Source of the DNA: Rhodobacterales bacterium
Lineage (GTDB): Bacteria; Pseudomonadota; Alphaproteobacteria; Rhodobacterales; Rhodobacteraceae
Length of the DNA: 64,000 nucleotides
NCBI GenBank assembly: GCA_002748265.1
Contig: PDRY01000013.1
Span: 1-64,000 of the forward strand
Direction of reading: 5' to 3'
Positions 34,218 to 45,453 of the stretch are shown here, piece by piece; the first letter of the stretch is position 1, and every line of letters begins with the position of its first letter. Under the pieces are notes generated by a model. The model was not told where the DNA came from and did not search any database. It was given only the letters and a program-made list of their open reading frames with translations. A program made the position numbers and the translations under genes.

Positions 34218-34376
34218 GGGCAGTCTCCTTGGCGGCATGTGCCGCATTCGCGAAAGAGTGCCAAAGCCCGCCCTTCATCGCAATCCCTGTGGCCAATGGC
34301 CACACCGCCTCTTGGCATTCCTCCCCCCGGACCTGTAGAGATGGCGGCAGCGAAGAAACCGCGAAAGGCGAACGCG

Positions 34377-35021
34377 ATGAGCAATACCGACAGCTTCGTC
34401 GATGAGGTGAACGAAGAGCTGCGCCGCGACCAGCTGTTCGGAGCGATGCGCCGTTACGGGTGGATCGCGGTTCTGGCCGTTCTGGCTTTGGTCGGCGGTG
34501 CTGCCTGGACCGAGTGGAGCCGCGCAAAGGACCGCGCGGCAGCGCAGGCGGCGGGCGATGCGGTCTATGCCGCGCTTGAAGCCGATGACAGTGCGGCCCG
34601 CGCCGCGGCGCTCAACGGGCTAGGTGCTGGCGGGCCGGTGCCCGCGCTGCTGGAGGCGTCGGCCCTTCTTGAGGCCGGCGATCCCGAGGCCGCCCGTGCC
34701 GTTCTGACCCCTTTGGCCGACGATGCCGATCTGCCCGCGCGCTACAGCGATCTGGCCGGGCTGAAGCTCGCCATGATTGAGAGCTCCGATCCCGCGCAGA
34801 CCCGCACCCTGCTGGAGCGGCTGGCAACCCCGGGGCGGCCCTACCGGCTGCTCGCGCTCGAACAGCTTGCGCTGCTGGATCTGGCGGGCGGCGATACGGA
34901 GGCCGCGCTGAGCGGCGCGCGCGCCATCCTGGAGGATGCCGAGCTGACGCCGGGCTTGCGCGACCGGATGGAAACCCTGATGGTGTCGCTGGGCACCCCG
35001 CCGGGCGCGGTGAGCGAATAA
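34377..35021 (+). CDS. YfgM-like TPR membrane protein (DUF2133)
   Basis: 214 aa. Short cytoplasmic N-terminus (MSNTDSFVDEVNEELRRD), one membrane helix (IAVLAVLALVGGAAW), then an Ala/Leu-rich TPR-like domain in the periplasm. This is the pattern of YfgM, an ancillary protein at the SecYEG translocon. As in many proteobacteria it precedes bamB and der, here by 15 bases, so the three are probably one operon for envelope biogenesis. The ATG at 34377 has an AAAGG ribosome binding site; ATG 34341 is an alternative. Confidence 0.82.
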   Translation: MSNTDSFVDEVNEELRRDQLFGAMRRYGWIAVLAVLALVGGAAWTEWSRAKDRAAAQAAGDAVYAALEADDSAARAAALNGLGAGGPVPALLEASALLEAGDPEAARAVLTPLADDADLPARYSDLAGLKLAMIESSDPAQTRTLLERLATPGRPYRLLALEQLALLDLAGGDTEAALSGARAILEDAELTPGLRDRMETLMVSLGTPPGAVSE

Positions 35022-35036
35022 AGGATCCCTGAACCG

Positions 35037-36332
35037 ATGCGATTTCCGATCAAGGCCATTTTCCTGAGCGTTCTTCTGGCGGGCTGCGGCGGCGGCGATG
35101 ACGTCATCTTGCCCGGCGCGCGCGAAGCCATCCGTGCCGATGAAACGGCTCCGACCCGTGCCGCGCAGTCGATCCGTCTGAGCAGCGCGCAGGTGAATGC
35201 CAACTGGACCCATCGTCTGGGCGGCGCAGATCACCGCACGCGCCACCCCGCCCTGGGCCGCAATATCCAGCCGGTCTTCTCGGTTAAGGCCGGGGCGCCG
35301 GAAACCCGTCGCACCCGCATCACCGCCGATCCGATCGTGGCGAGTGGTGCCATCTTCACCATGGACGCTCAGGCGCAGGTCGTGGCCCACAGCACGGGCG
35401 GTCAGCTTCTTTGGACCCGTAATCTGGTGCCGCTGAATGATGGCGCGGGCGAAGGTGCCGGGGGCGGGCTCGCCTTTGGCGATGGCAAGCTGATCGTAAC
35501 CACCGGTTTTGGCCGCGTGACCGCGCTTGACCCGTCGACCGGCGGCACGCTCTGGACCCAGAAGCTTGAGGCTCCGGGCGGCTCTTCTCCGACCGTGGCC
35601 AACGGGCTGGTCTATGTTGCGGCACGCGACGCGGTGGGCTGGGCTCTGGACGCCGATACGGGCCGCATCCGCTGGACCCTGAACGGCACCCCGTCGCCCG
35701 AGAATTTCGGCGCCGGGCCGGGCGTGGCGGCCAATGGCAGCATCGCGATCTTCCCCTTCGCCAGCGGCGAAGTGCTGGGCGCCTTTCCCGAAGGCGGCTT
35801 GCGCCGCTGGTCCTCGGTCGTGACCGGAGCGCGGATCGGCTATGCCGCATCGACCATCACCGACATCTCGGGCGATCCGGTCATTGATGGGAGCACCGTC
35901 TATGTCGGCAACATCTCGGGCCGCGCCGTGGCGATGAATGCTGAGACTGGCGAGCGTCTGTGGACCGTGCCGATGGCGGCGAAATACCCTGTCTGGCCTG
36001 CTGGTGGGTCGGTCTTCCTGGTGAACGATGTGAATGAGCTGGTCCGTCTGGACGCGCGCGATGGTGCGGTGATCTGGAAGGTCACGCTGCCCCAGTTCAA
36101 AGAGCGTCGCTTTGGCCGGTCCAACCAGTACTACGCCCATTACGGCCCGGTTCTGGCCGGTGGGCGGCTGATCGTGGCGTCGTCCGACGGGATGCTGCGC
36201 CACTTCGATCCGTCCAACGGGGCCCTCGTTGAGCAGACCGCGCTGCCCGCGCCTGCGGCTTCGGGTCCGGCTGTTGCGGGCGGGGTGCTCTATGTGATGA
36301 CCACCGACGGGCTGTTGACCGCGTTCCGCTGA
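35037..36332 (+). CDS. bamB: Outer-membrane assembly lipoprotein BamB
   Basis: 431 aa. A lipoprotein signal ends in the lipobox LLAGCG, so the protein is anchored at Cys19. Repeated PQQ-type beta-propeller blades follow (for example TALDPSTGGTLWTQKL and VAMNAETGERLWTVP), as in BamB/YfgL. It scaffolds BamA during outer-membrane protein insertion. It sits between the YfgM-like gene and der, the conserved neighbourhood for bamB. Confidence 0.92.
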   Translation: MRFPIKAIFLSVLLAGCGGGDDVILPGAREAIRADETAPTRAAQSIRLSSAQVNANWTHRLGGADHRTRHPALGRNIQPVFSVKAGAPETRRTRITADPIVASGAIFTMDAQAQVVAHSTGGQLLWTRNLVPLNDGAGEGAGGGLAFGDGKLIVTTGFGRVTALDPSTGGTLWTQKLEAPGGSSPTVANGLVYVAARDAVGWALDADTGRIRWTLNGTPSPENFGAGPGVAANGSIAIFPFASGEVLGAFPEGGLRRWSSVVTGARIGYAASTITDISGDPVIDGSTVYVGNISGRAVAMNAETGERLWTVPMAAKYPVWPAGGSVFLVNDVNELVRLDARDGAVIWKVTLPQFKERRFGRSNQYYAHYGPVLAGGRLIVASSDGMLRHFDPSNGALVEQTALPAPAASGPAVAGGVLYVMTTDGLLTAFR

Positions 36333-36405
36333 GCCCTTTTCGCGGGCGCTGCGATAGTGTATCGGGACGGGTCTCTGACCCGCCCCCGCCTCGAAAGCTG
36401 CACCC

Positions 36406-37866
36406 ATGTCCTTTACGCTCGCCATTGTCGGTCGCCCCAATGTGGGCAAATCCACGCTGTTCAACCGGCTAGTTGGCAAGCGGCTTGCTCTGGTCGATGA
36501 CCAGCCGGGAGTCACCCGCGATCTTCGCGAGGGCGAGGCGCGTCTGGGGCCGCTGCGCTTTACCGTGATCGACACCGCCGGGCTGGAAGAGGCCACGGAT
36601 GAGAGCCTTCAGGGCCGGATGCGCCGCCTGACGGAGCGCGCGGTGGAAATGGCAGATGCCTGCCTGTTTCTCGTCGATGCCCGCGCCGGAATTCTGCCCG
36701 CCGATGAAGTCTTTGCCGACATCCTGCGCCGCAAATCCGCCCATGTGATCCTGGGCGCCAACAAGGCCGAGGGCCGCGCCGGGGAAAGCGGGATGCTGGA
36801 GGCCTATTCGCTCGGCCTTGGCGATCCGATTGGCCTGTCGGCCGAGCATGGCGAAGGCATGGGCGATCTGATTTCCGTTCTGGCGCCGCTGGTCGAAGCC
36901 CATGACGCCAAAGCCGCCGAGACCGCGCCTGTCACTGACGTGGCCGTGGACGAAGAAGGCGAGGCCGAAGAGGGGCTTGCCATCACAGCGGAGCGCCCGC
37001 TTCAGGTGGCTGTGGTCGGGCGTCCGAATGCAGGCAAATCGACGCTCATCAACCGTCTGATCGGAGAGGACCGGCTTCTGACCGGGCCAGAGGCCGGGAT
37101 TACCCGCGATGCGATCTCGCTCAAATTTGACTGGGACGGCACGCCATGTCGGATTTTTGATACGGCGGGCATGCGCAAAAAGGCAAAAGTTCAGGACAAG
37201 GTTGAAAAACTGTCAGTGGCCGACGGCCTGCGCGCGGTGAAATTCGCCGAGGTCGTGGTGGTCTTGCTCGATGCGGCGATCCCGTTTGAACAACAGGATC
37301 TGCGTATTGCCGATCTGGCAGAGCGGGAAGGCCGTGCCGTCGTCGTGGCCGTCAACAAGTGGGACGTGGAAGAGCACCGTCAGGAGAAGCTCAAATCCCT
37401 GCGCGAAGCGTTTGAGCGGCTTTTGCCGCAGCTGCGCGGCGCGCCTTTGGTGACCGTGTCCGCCAAGACCGGGCGGGGGATGGACCGGCTTCATGCCGCG
37501 GTCCTGAAGGCCCATGACGTCTGGAACCGCCGGATTTCGACGGCACAGTTGAACCGCTGGCTCGAAGAAATGCTGGCCCAGCACCCGCCGCCCGCACCGG
37601 GCGGACGCCGCATTCGGCTGCGCTATATGACCCAGGTGAAGACCCGGCCGCCGAGCTTCGTAGTCATGTGCTCGCATCCTGATAAGCTGCCAGCGAGCTA
37701 TTCCCGGTATCTCGTCAATGGGCTGAGAGATGACTTTGACATGCCTGGCACGCCAATCCGGCTCTTCATGCGCTCGCAGGGCGACAAGAACCCCTATAAG
37801 GGCCGCAAGAAATCCACGCCCTCGCGCCTGCGCAAGCATTTGGGCAAGGGCCCGGCTGACGCTTAA
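36406..37866 (+). CDS. der: Ribosome-assembly GTPase Der (EngA)
   Basis: 486 aa with two tandem G domains, the defining trait of Der. The first P-loop is GRPNVGKS (residues 9-16) with NKAE as its G4 motif; the second is GRPNAGKS at about 207-214, with DTAG and NKWD. A KH-like C-terminal domain ([21 protein letters not shown]) binds rRNA. It acts in 50S maturation in the cytoplasm. The stop overlaps the start of the following GH114-family gene. Confidence 0.97.
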   Translation: MSFTLAIVGRPNVGKSTLFNRLVGKRLALVDDQPGVTRDLREGEARLGPLRFTVIDTAGLEEATDESLQGRMRRLTERAVEMADACLFLVDARAGILPADEVFADILRRKSAHVILGANKAEGRAGESGMLEAYSLGLGDPIGLSAEHGEGMGDLISVLAPLVEAHDAKAAETAPVTDVAVDEEGEAEEGLAITAERPLQVAVVGRPNAGKSTLINRLIGEDRLLTGPEAGITRDAISLKFDWDGTPCRIFDTAGMRKKAKVQDKVEKLSVADGLRAVKFAEVVVVLLDAAIPFEQQDLRIADLAEREGRAVVVAVNKWDVEEHRQEKLKSLREAFERLLPQLRGAPLVTVSAKTGRGMDRLHAAVLKAHDVWNRRISTAQLNRWLEEMLAQHPPPAPGGRRIRLRYMTQVKTRPPSFVVMCSHPDKLPASYSRYLVNGLRDDFDMPGTPIRLFMRSQGDKNPYKGRKKSTPSRLRKHLGKGPADA

Positions 37867-38584
37867 GGCGGCGCTCTGCGCCCTGCCGGGGCTGGCAGGT
37901 GCGCAGAGCTGGGATTGGCAACTGTCTGAGCAGGATCTGAGCGTCGATGTGGAGATCCTCGATCTCGACCCCAATGCCGTCACCCGTGAACAGGTCGCCG
38001 CGCTGAGCGCGCGCGGGATCATGACGATCTGCTATGTCAGCGTGGGCACGGTCGAGGACTGGCGCGCCGATGCCGGGCAGTTTCCTGAGGCCGTCGTGGG
38101 ACGCCGCTATGGCGCGTGGCCCGATGAACGCTATCTGGATATGCGCGCGCAGGACGTGCTGCTGCCGCTGATGGAGGCGCGCTTTCAGACCTGTAAGGAC
38201 AAGGGGTTCGATGCGATTGAGCCCGACAATATGGACATCTACGACCACAACACGGGCTTTGGCCTCACCGCCGGGGACGCGATTGCCTATGTGAAGGCGC
38301 TTGCCGATCTGGCCCATGGGATGGGGCTTCAGATCGGGCAGAAGACCGCGCCCGAACTGGTGCCCGATCTGGAGCCGGTGCTGGATTTTGTCCTGTTCGA
38401 AGAGTGCCATGAGCAGGGCTATTGCGCGGCCGCCGCGCCCTATGTCGCGGCGGGCAAGCCTGCGCTCAACACCGAATACCGGCTTTGGGGGCAGCGGGCC
38501 GCCTGCGCCGAGGCGCAGGCGCTTGGGCTTGCGACGATCTTCAAGCGCCGGGAACTGGGCGTCTGGCGGAAGACCTGCCCTTAG
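37856..38584 (+). CDS. GH114/TM1410-family protein, probably secreted (CTG start)
   Basis: About 242 aa. The core motifs ([36 protein letters not shown]) are those of the Glyco_hydro_114 (endo-alpha-1,4-polygalactosaminidase) TIM barrel, which acts on galactosamine-rich polymers. The N-terminus [17 protein letters not shown] looks like a short signal peptide. No ATG, GTG or TTG lies in frame near it. The CTG at 37856, with AGGG 5 bases upstream and overlapping the der stop region, is the most plausible start; the next in-frame ATG upstream (37730) lies inside der. The stop overlaps the convergent serS stop. Confidence 0.75.
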   Translation: MTLKAALCALPGLAGAQSWDWQLSEQDLSVDVEILDLDPNAVTREQVAALSARGIMTICYVSVGTVEDWRADAGQFPEAVVGRRYGAWPDERYLDMRAQDVLLPLMEARFQTCKDKGFDAIEPDNMDIYDHNTGFGLTAGDAIAYVKALADLAHGMGLQIGQKTAPELVPDLEPVLDFVLFEECHEQGYCAAAAPYVAAGKPALNTEYRLWGQRAACAEAQALGLATIFKRRELGVWRKTCP

Positions 38585-39870
38585 ACCAGATCGCCTTCGG
38601 CGTTGATCACCGTCTTGCCGCCCAGATAGGGCGCGAGGCAATCGGGCAGGGCGACGGAGCCGTCTTCCTGCTGGCCGTTCTCCAGCACCGCGATCAGCGT
38701 ACGCCCCACAGCCAGCCCGGAGCCGTTCAGCGTGTGAACGAATTCGGGCTTTGCGCCGGGCTCAGGGCGGAAGCGGGCATTCATGCGGCGCGCCTGAAAA
38801 TCCCCCGCGACCGAGACGGAGCTGATCTCGCGGTATTTGTCCTGACCGGGCAGCCAGACTTCGATGTCATGGGTGCGCTTCATGCCAAAGCCCAGATCTC
38901 CGGTGCACAGCACCACGGTGCGGTAGGGCAGGCCGAGCGCCTCCAGGATCGCCTGGGCCCGTTCGGTCATCGCCTGATGCTCTGCCGCCGACTCTTCGGG
39001 GCGGGTGATCGACACCATTTCGACCTTTTCGAACTGGTGCTGGCGCAGCATCCCGGACGTGTCGCGCCCCGCGCTCCCGGCTTCGGAGCGGAAGCACAGC
39101 GAATGGGCGGTGAAGCGCAGGGGCAGATCGGCGCCCTCCAGAACCTCTCCGTTCACGATATTGGTCAGGGACACCTCGGAGGTAGGGATCAGCCACCAGC
39201 CTTCGCGAGTCTGATAGCTGTCTTCCCCGAATTTCGGGAGCTGGCCGGTGCCATACATCATCTCTTCGGTGACCAGCACCGGGGCGTTCACCTCGGTCAG
39301 GCCGTGGCGGTCGGTGTGGGTGTCCAGCATGAACTGGGCCAGAGCTCGGTGCAGCCGCGCCATGGCGCCCTTGAGCACCACAAAGCGCGAGCCCGAGATT
39401 TTCCCGGCGGTCGCGAAATCCATGCCGCGCGCGGCGGGGAGCTCGAAATGCTCCTTGGGGGTGAAATCGAAGCTGCGCGGCGTGCCCCAGCGGTGGATCT
39501 CCACGTTGTCGTCTTCGTCCGCGCCGTCGGGAGTGTCCTCGGCGGGGATGTTGGGCAGGCCCATCAGCGCCTCATGGAGCCGGGCATCTTCGGCCTTGGC
39601 CTCATCGTTCAGACGGGCGATCTCCGCCTTGCTGTCCGCCACGAGGGCGCGCAGGCGGTTGAATTCAGCGTCATCGCCGCGGGCCTTTGCGGCGCCGATC
39701 TCTTTCGCGGCCTTGTTGGCCTCCGCCTGAGCGGTCTCAGCGGCGAGGATCTTGGCCCGGCGGGCTTCGTCGATGGCCAGCAGATCGGAGGACAGGGCAG
39801 ACATCCCGCGCCGGGCCAGCCCGGCGTCGAACGCTTCGGGGTTTTCGCGGATCGTGCGGATGTCGTGCAT
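38581..39870 (-). CDS. serS: Seryl-tRNA synthetase
   Basis: 429 aa, normal length. The N-terminal long coiled-coil arm ([23 protein letters not shown] ... [12 protein letters not shown]) binds the variable arm of tRNA-Ser. The class II core follows, with motif 2 around [21 protein letters not shown] and motif 3 around [20 protein letters not shown]. It charges tRNA-Ser, including the GCU isoacceptor encoded at 18.7 kb. Convergent with the GH114-family gene, with stop codons overlapping. Confidence 0.97.
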   Translation of the reverse strand: MHDIRTIRENPEAFDAGLARRGMSALSSDLLAIDEARRAKILAAETAQAEANKAAKEIGAAKARGDDAEFNRLRALVADSKAEIARLNDEAKAEDARLHEALMGLPNIPAEDTPDGADEDDNVEIHRWGTPRSFDFTPKEHFELPAARGMDFATAGKISGSRFVVLKGAMARLHRALAQFMLDTHTDRHGLTEVNAPVLVTEEMMYGTGQLPKFGEDSYQTREGWWLIPTSEVSLTNIVNGEVLEGADLPLRFTAHSLCFRSEAGSAGRDTSGMLRQHQFEKVEMVSITRPEESAAEHQAMTERAQAILEALGLPYRTVVLCTGDLGFGMKRTHDIEVWLPGQDKYREISSVSVAGDFQARRMNARFRPEPGAKPEFVHTLNGSGLAVGRTLIAVLENGQQEDGSVALPDCLAPYLGGKTVINAEGDLV

Positions 39871-39933
39871 CGGGGTCTCCTTCGTGCGGCGTGACGCGGG
39901 CGTGATGCCCGATCCGCGCGCGCAAGGGAAGCC

Positions 39934-41121
39934 TTACCGTGCGCCGAGCCCCATCCGCATCAGGGCCTGACGCACCGGCTTCACATCGTGGAGCAGTGCC
40001 AGCCCCGCGCCGCGCGCGGCCTGAAGCGGCGCAATGCCCGTCTGTGACGCCCGGTTGAGCAGATCGACCCCGCGCACGCGCAGCTGGGCTTCGGGCCAGC
40101 GGCGGCGGTGGTAGCGGGTCAGCAGATCCGCATCTCCGGGATCACCCGCTCCGTCCAGCAGCCGTTTCAGGCAGCCCAGATCGGCCAGCGACATGTTCAG
40201 CCCCTGCGCCCCGATGGGGGGCACCACATGAGCGGCTTCGGCGGCAAGCGCCACGCGCGCCCCGCAGAACTTGTCCGCGATCTGGGCGATGATCGGCCAG
40301 CTTTGGCGCCGCTGCACCAAGGTGAGCGGGCCGAGCAGGAAGGTGGCGCGTTCGGACGCGGCCGCCGCGAAGGCGTCGTCATCCAGGGCCATGAGCTTGG
40401 CGGCTTCCGGCCCGTCGGTCATCCACACGACCGCCGAACAGGGCTGGCCGTCATAGTCGGGCAGGGGCACCAAGGTGAACGGCCCGCCCCGCAGGTGAAT
40501 CTCGGTCGAGACGTTGTGATGCGGCTGCGGGTGCGTCGCGGCGAAGGTCACCGCGACCTGACCATAGCGCAGGCGGGTCACCTTGATCCCCGCCGCCGCG
40601 CGCACGGGCGATTCGCGCCCGTCGCAGGCCAGCAGCAGCTTTGCGCGGGTCTGGCTGCCATCCGTCATCCGCACACGGACCTCACCGCTGCGGGCGATAT
40701 GGCCTGCATAGCCGGTCCCGGCCAGGAAGGTGACATTGGGCAAGCTATCCAGCCGCTCCATCAGCGCGGCACGCAGGGCGGTGTTGGGGAAGTTCCAGCC
40801 AAAGGCCTGTTCCGACAGATCGGAGCTGTTGAAATCCCGGCTCACATGGCGCTCTGCCGCGTTGATGATCCGCATCTGGTCGAGCGGCGTGGCATGCGGC
40901 GCAAGGTGGTCCCAAACGCCTGCCTCTTCGAACAGGGCGCGGCCCGGCTGCAAGATCGCGGTCGTGCGCAGATCCGCCCCCGGGGCGTCCATCTGCGTGA
41001 CCGGCGGGGCCGGGTCGAGCAGGGTGATGCGCGCACCCTGCGCGCCCAGGATCGCAGCGGCCGAGAGCCCGGCAGGCCCCCCACCCGAGATCACGATATC
41101 GGTGTCGGTCAGATCGCTCAT
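39934..41121 (-). CDS. UbiH/UbiF/COQ6-family FAD hydroxylase
   Basis: 395 aa. FAD-binding GGGPAGLSAA at the N-terminus, the DG motif ACDGRESPVR in the middle, and AEAAHVVPPIGAQGLNMSLAD where the family normally has GDAAH, so the ribityl-binding Gly-Asp is replaced by Ala-Glu. These flavoprotein monooxygenases hydroxylate the ring of ubiquinone precursors. Which ring position is modified cannot be decided here. No obvious operon partners. Confidence 0.87.
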   Translation of the reverse strand: MSDLTDTDIVISGGGPAGLSAAAILGAQGARITLLDPAPPVTQMDAPGADLRTTAILQPGRALFEEAGVWDHLAPHATPLDQMRIINAAERHVSRDFNSSDLSEQAFGWNFPNTALRAALMERLDSLPNVTFLAGTGYAGHIARSGEVRVRMTDGSQTRAKLLLACDGRESPVRAAAGIKVTRLRYGQVAVTFAATHPQPHHNVSTEIHLRGGPFTLVPLPDYDGQPCSAVVWMTDGPEAAKLMALDDDAFAAAASERATFLLGPLTLVQRRQSWPIIAQIADKFCGARVALAAEAAHVVPPIGAQGLNMSLADLGCLKRLLDGAGDPGDADLLTRYHRRRWPEAQLRVRGVDLLNRASQTGIAPLQAARGAGLALLHDVKPVRQALMRMGLGAR

Positions 41122-41244
41122 GCCCGGACCCTAAACCCGCCGCCGCGCCGGGGGAAGCCCACCCGCTGCGGCAAAGCGCCCGAAGCGGTTGCGATAGACG
41201 CCCGCGCGGCCTAGCCTTGCGCGATCTTGTCAAGGAATGCTCCT

Positions 41245-41889
41245 ATGCCCGACCCTCGCCCTGCCCAGCTCGATGCCTATGGCCTGATCCTCGATGCGAT
41301 CGACCGAGGCGTCTATCGCCCCGGCGACCGGCTGGTGGAGAGCGATCTGGCCGACCGCTTTGGTGTCTCGCGCACGCCCATCCGCGAGGCGTTGCAGCGG
41401 CTTGAGACGCAATCCCTGCTTACCCGTGACGGGCGGTCCCTGATCGTGGCCTCTCTGGATCATTCGCAGCTTTCCGAGCTCTACGTCGTGCGCGGCGAAC
41501 TGGAGGGGTTGGCCGCCCGGCTGGCGGCCCGTCATGCCACCCCCGAAGAGGTGCAGGTGCTGCGCGACATGCTGGAGGCCGACCGCGCGCTTTTGGGCGA
41601 TCCCGACGCGATGAGCCGCGCCAACCGGCGGTTTCACAAGCAGATTCACCTCGCCTCGCATAACCGCTTCCTCGTGCAGCAGCTCGATCTGGTGCACCGC
41701 TCCATGGCACTTCTGGCGTCCACGTCCCTGGCGGCGGAGGGGCGCGGTGAAGGGACCTTGGAAGAGCACGAGGCCATCGTGCGCGCGATTGAGGTGGGAG
41801 ATGGCAAGGCGGCGGATAAGGCGCTGCGCAACCACATCTCTGAGGCGTTCAAGACCCGGTTGAAGATCGACGCAAGCGCCGTGAAGTGA
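41245..41889 (+). CDS. GntR-family regulator with FCD domain
   Basis: 214 aa. N-terminal winged helix (LVESDLADRFGVSRTPIREALQRLE) typical of GntR proteins, and an all-helical FCD effector domain with the metal-ligand pattern D/H (RRFHKQIHLASHN and LEEHEAIVRAI). FCD regulators usually sense small organic acids. The ATG at 41245 has AAGGA upstream; a TTG at 41227 is also in frame. Its 3' end overlaps the convergent glycosyltransferase by 41 bases. Confidence 0.9.
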   Translation: MPDPRPAQLDAYGLILDAIDRGVYRPGDRLVESDLADRFGVSRTPIREALQRLETQSLLTRDGRSLIVASLDHSQLSELYVVRGELEGLAARLAARHATPEEVQVLRDMLEADRALLGDPDAMSRANRRFHKQIHLASHNRFLVQQLDLVHRSMALLASTSLAAEGRGEGTLEEHEAIVRAIEVGDGKAADKALRNHISEAFKTRLKIDASAVK

Positions 41890-43636
41890 ACCACCGCCGG
41901 GCACGCGCCTGCCCTGTGGGCGCGAAGATGCCGTGGCTGGTCTTATCCCAGTAGAACGGTTTTGCGGCCAGCTCCCACAGCCCCTTATAGAGCGCAAAGG
42001 CGGCGAGCGGGAAATACAGGTGGAGCGTCGGCGCCCAGCGGATCACGTCGCGCTGCCCGGCTCGTGCGGCGGCCCAGGCCGCGACAGAGATATTCGCCAC
42101 CTCGCCCATCAGGAACACGCCTGCCATCATCCACAGCGCAGGTTTCGGCAGTGCCTCCAGGAACGGGTGCGGGATGCCGAAAATGCCGAGCCAGAAGCTC
42201 CACAGCACCGGGGTCAGGGTGAAGGTCAACAGCGTAGCGCCGAACTGGACCTGCACCCCTAGGAACCGCTTCGCCCCTAGGTCGCGCCACAGTTGGAGCG
42301 GTGCGCGCATGTGAACCATGTAGGTGATGGCGTAGCCCTTCAGCCATCGCGAGCGCTGCTTGATCCACGGCCAGAGCCGGGCATTGGCCTCCTCATAGGT
42401 GGTGCTGTCGATCATCTCGGTGCGATACCCCGCCCGGGCCAGCCGGATGCCCAGATCCGCGTCTTCCGTGACGTTCTGGGCATCCCATGCGCCGACCTCC
42501 TCCAGGACATCGCGTTTGAAGAAGACGGTCGTGCCGCCCAGTGGCAGGACCAGCCCCAGCCGCTCAAGCCCCGGCAGCATCACCCGGAACCAGGTCGCGT
42601 ATTCCAGCGTGAAACAGCGCGCGAGCCAGTTGCTCCGGGCGTTGTAGTAGTCCAGCACGCCCTGAAGACAGGCGACGTCGGGGGCCGCCTGGGCGAAGCG
42701 CCGCGCGACGGTCAGCAACTGGTCCGGGTCCGGAGCATCTTCGGCATCGAACACCCCGACGACATCGCCCCGGCAGAAATCGAGCGCATAGTTCATCGCG
42801 CGGGGTTTCGTGCGGCAGGTGCCGGGCGGGACGGTGATCGGGTGGATCCAGGCGGGCAGTTCCGTTTGGGCGATGGATCGCTGGGTGCACAGATCGTCTT
42901 GCTCCACCACCAGCCAAAGCTCGATCTTGTCGCGGGGATAGACCAGTCGGGCCAGCCGCTTGAGCAAATGCGCGGCAATGTCCTGCTCGCGGTAGAGCGG
43001 CACCAGGATCGAGATAGCGGGCAGTGGCGCGCCATCGGGCAAGGGCGCGGGCGGGGTGCGCCGCGAATGCCACAGGAACGTCAACGACGCGAGGATCTTC
43101 AGCCCCGTGCCCGCCATGGAGGCCGCGACAGCGATCACGCAAACCGTGATCAGGAGCGCCGTTGGGGCGATCCATGCGGCAAGGCCGATTAGCGCCGCAA
43201 CCCCGCAGGCGACGATGCCAAAACGGGCGCCTTTGTGGTTCCTGCAGCTCAGCCTTTCCGCAGTTCGGGTTTCGGCCCGGCTGGACAGATGCGCCTGAGC
43301 GCTCTGGGCGACGGCAGTTTGCAGCTGCAGACGGCTGATATGACCGCTGCGCACGGGCCCGAACAGGTGCTCCAGATCGGGGCGTGCCTTGGCCAGGGCG
43401 CGGGGCGATGTGCCTAGCGCGATCACCTGGCCGCCGATGCGGCGCCAGGGGAGAACCTCGCTGTGCAAGGCGCGCTCAGCCCTCCAGAGCGCCAAAAGCG
43501 TGGGATCGGGTGGGGTGTCGACCAGATCAACAGGGCAGCCGGGGGCGTTCGTCACCAGACGGGGATACCCCCCCGGAAGCGACGTCGTCTGAACGTCGCG
43601 TAAGCCCTCTGACTGGGGCTCTATTTCACCGGGCAT
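41849..43636 (-). CDS. Membrane glycosyltransferase family 2 with MshEN-like N-terminus
   Basis: 595 aa. Residues about 45-115 (LPWRRIGGQVIALG ... HISRLQLQTAV) resemble the GspE_N/MshEN fold, which in other proteins can bind cyclic di-GMP. Two membrane helices follow (about 135-180), then a processive GT2 domain with DAEDAPDPDQ (D-x-D, about 296), TEDADLGIRL and the QRSRW motif (about 427), and further helices at the C-terminus. It probably polymerises an exopolysaccharide across the inner membrane. A CtrA-type box lies 54 bases upstream. Confidence 0.87.
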   Translation of the reverse strand: MPGEIEPQSEGLRDVQTTSLPGGYPRLVTNAPGCPVDLVDTPPDPTLLALWRAERALHSEVLPWRRIGGQVIALGTSPRALAKARPDLEHLFGPVRSGHISRLQLQTAVAQSAQAHLSSRAETRTAERLSCRNHKGARFGIVACGVAALIGLAAWIAPTALLITVCVIAVAASMAGTGLKILASLTFLWHSRRTPPAPLPDGAPLPAISILVPLYREQDIAAHLLKRLARLVYPRDKIELWLVVEQDDLCTQRSIAQTELPAWIHPITVPPGTCRTKPRAMNYALDFCRGDVVGVFDAEDAPDPDQLLTVARRFAQAAPDVACLQGVLDYYNARSNWLARCFTLEYATWFRVMLPGLERLGLVLPLGGTTVFFKRDVLEEVGAWDAQNVTEDADLGIRLARAGYRTEMIDSTTYEEANARLWPWIKQRSRWLKGYAITYMVHMRAPLQLWRDLGAKRFLGVQVQFGATLLTFTLTPVLWSFWLGIFGIPHPFLEALPKPALWMMAGVFLMGEVANISVAAWAAARAGQRDVIRWAPTLHLYFPLAAFALYKGLWELAAKPFYWDKTSHGIFAPTGQARARRWFTSRRLRRSSTGS

Positions 43637-43689
43637 TGCCGCTTGGGGTCATGGCCGTCCCTCCTTAAGGAACGGTTAAAGACCCTTCG

Positions 43690-43700
43690 TTAACGCATGG

Positions 43701-43705
<5 letters not shown>
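43690..43705. promoter_or_regulatory. CtrA-type binding box
   Basis: TTAACGCATGGTTAAC matches the CtrA consensus TTAA-N7-TTAAC exactly, with a third TTAA 10 bases away. It lies upstream of the glycosyltransferase start and overlaps the carA stop codon. CtrA is the cell-cycle/motility response regulator of alphaproteobacteria. Confidence 0.6.
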
Positions 43706-44849
<1,144 letters not shown>

Positions 44850-44988
44850 GGGGGCACCTCGGGCAGGAAGCGAGCAAACGACTGTGATCTACGTCCCGTC
44901 ACGCGCGGGGTCAAGGCGCCTTCCCCCGTTGCGACAAGGAAGCCGACCGGGTAAGAGATCGGGCCTGACCTGACAGGAGAGTGTCCCG

Positions 44989-45450
44989 ATGGAAATCCGT
45001 GACAAAGTGGCCGCGTCGCTCAAGGACGCGATGAAGGCGAAGGACACCGCGCGTTTGTCCACGCTGCGGCTGATCAACGCTGCCATCAAGGATCGTGACA
45101 TCGCCGCGCGCGGCGAGGGGGGCGAGGCGCGCGTCGATGACGCGGCGGTGCGCGGCATCCTGTCGAAGATGGTCAAGCAACGCCAGGAGAGCGCCCGCGC
45201 CTATGAGGATGGTGGCCGTTTGGAGCTGGCGGAAAAAGAACGCTCGGAAATCGTGGTGATCGAAACCTTCCTGCCGCGTCAGCTGTCCGAGGACGAAGTG
45301 GCCGATGCGGTGAACGCCGCCATTGCTGCGACCGGGGCCGAAGGGCTGCGCGATATGGGCAAAGTCATGGGCGCGCTCAAGGAAAAATATACCGGACAGA
45401 TGGATTTCGGCGCGGTCGGCCCGACCGTGAAGGACCGGCTTTCGAGCTGA
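44989..45450 (+). CDS. GatB/YqeY-domain protein
   Basis: 153 aa. The whole protein is the YqeY helical domain related to the C-terminal domain of GatB (MEIRDKVAASLKDAMKAKDTARL ... EIVVIETFLPRQLSEDEV ... GKVMGALKEKY). The family is implicated in tRNA-dependent amidation because of that similarity, but its role as a stand-alone protein is not established. CAGGAGA ribosome binding site. Divergent from carA and 3 bases before the sulfotransferase-like gene. Confidence 0.9.
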   Translation: MEIRDKVAASLKDAMKAKDTARLSTLRLINAAIKDRDIAARGEGGEARVDDAAVRGILSKMVKQRQESARAYEDGGRLELAEKERSEIVVIETFLPRQLSEDEVADAVNAAIAATGAEGLRDMGKVMGALKEKYTGQMDFGAVGPTVKDRLSS

Positions 45451-45453
45451 GCC

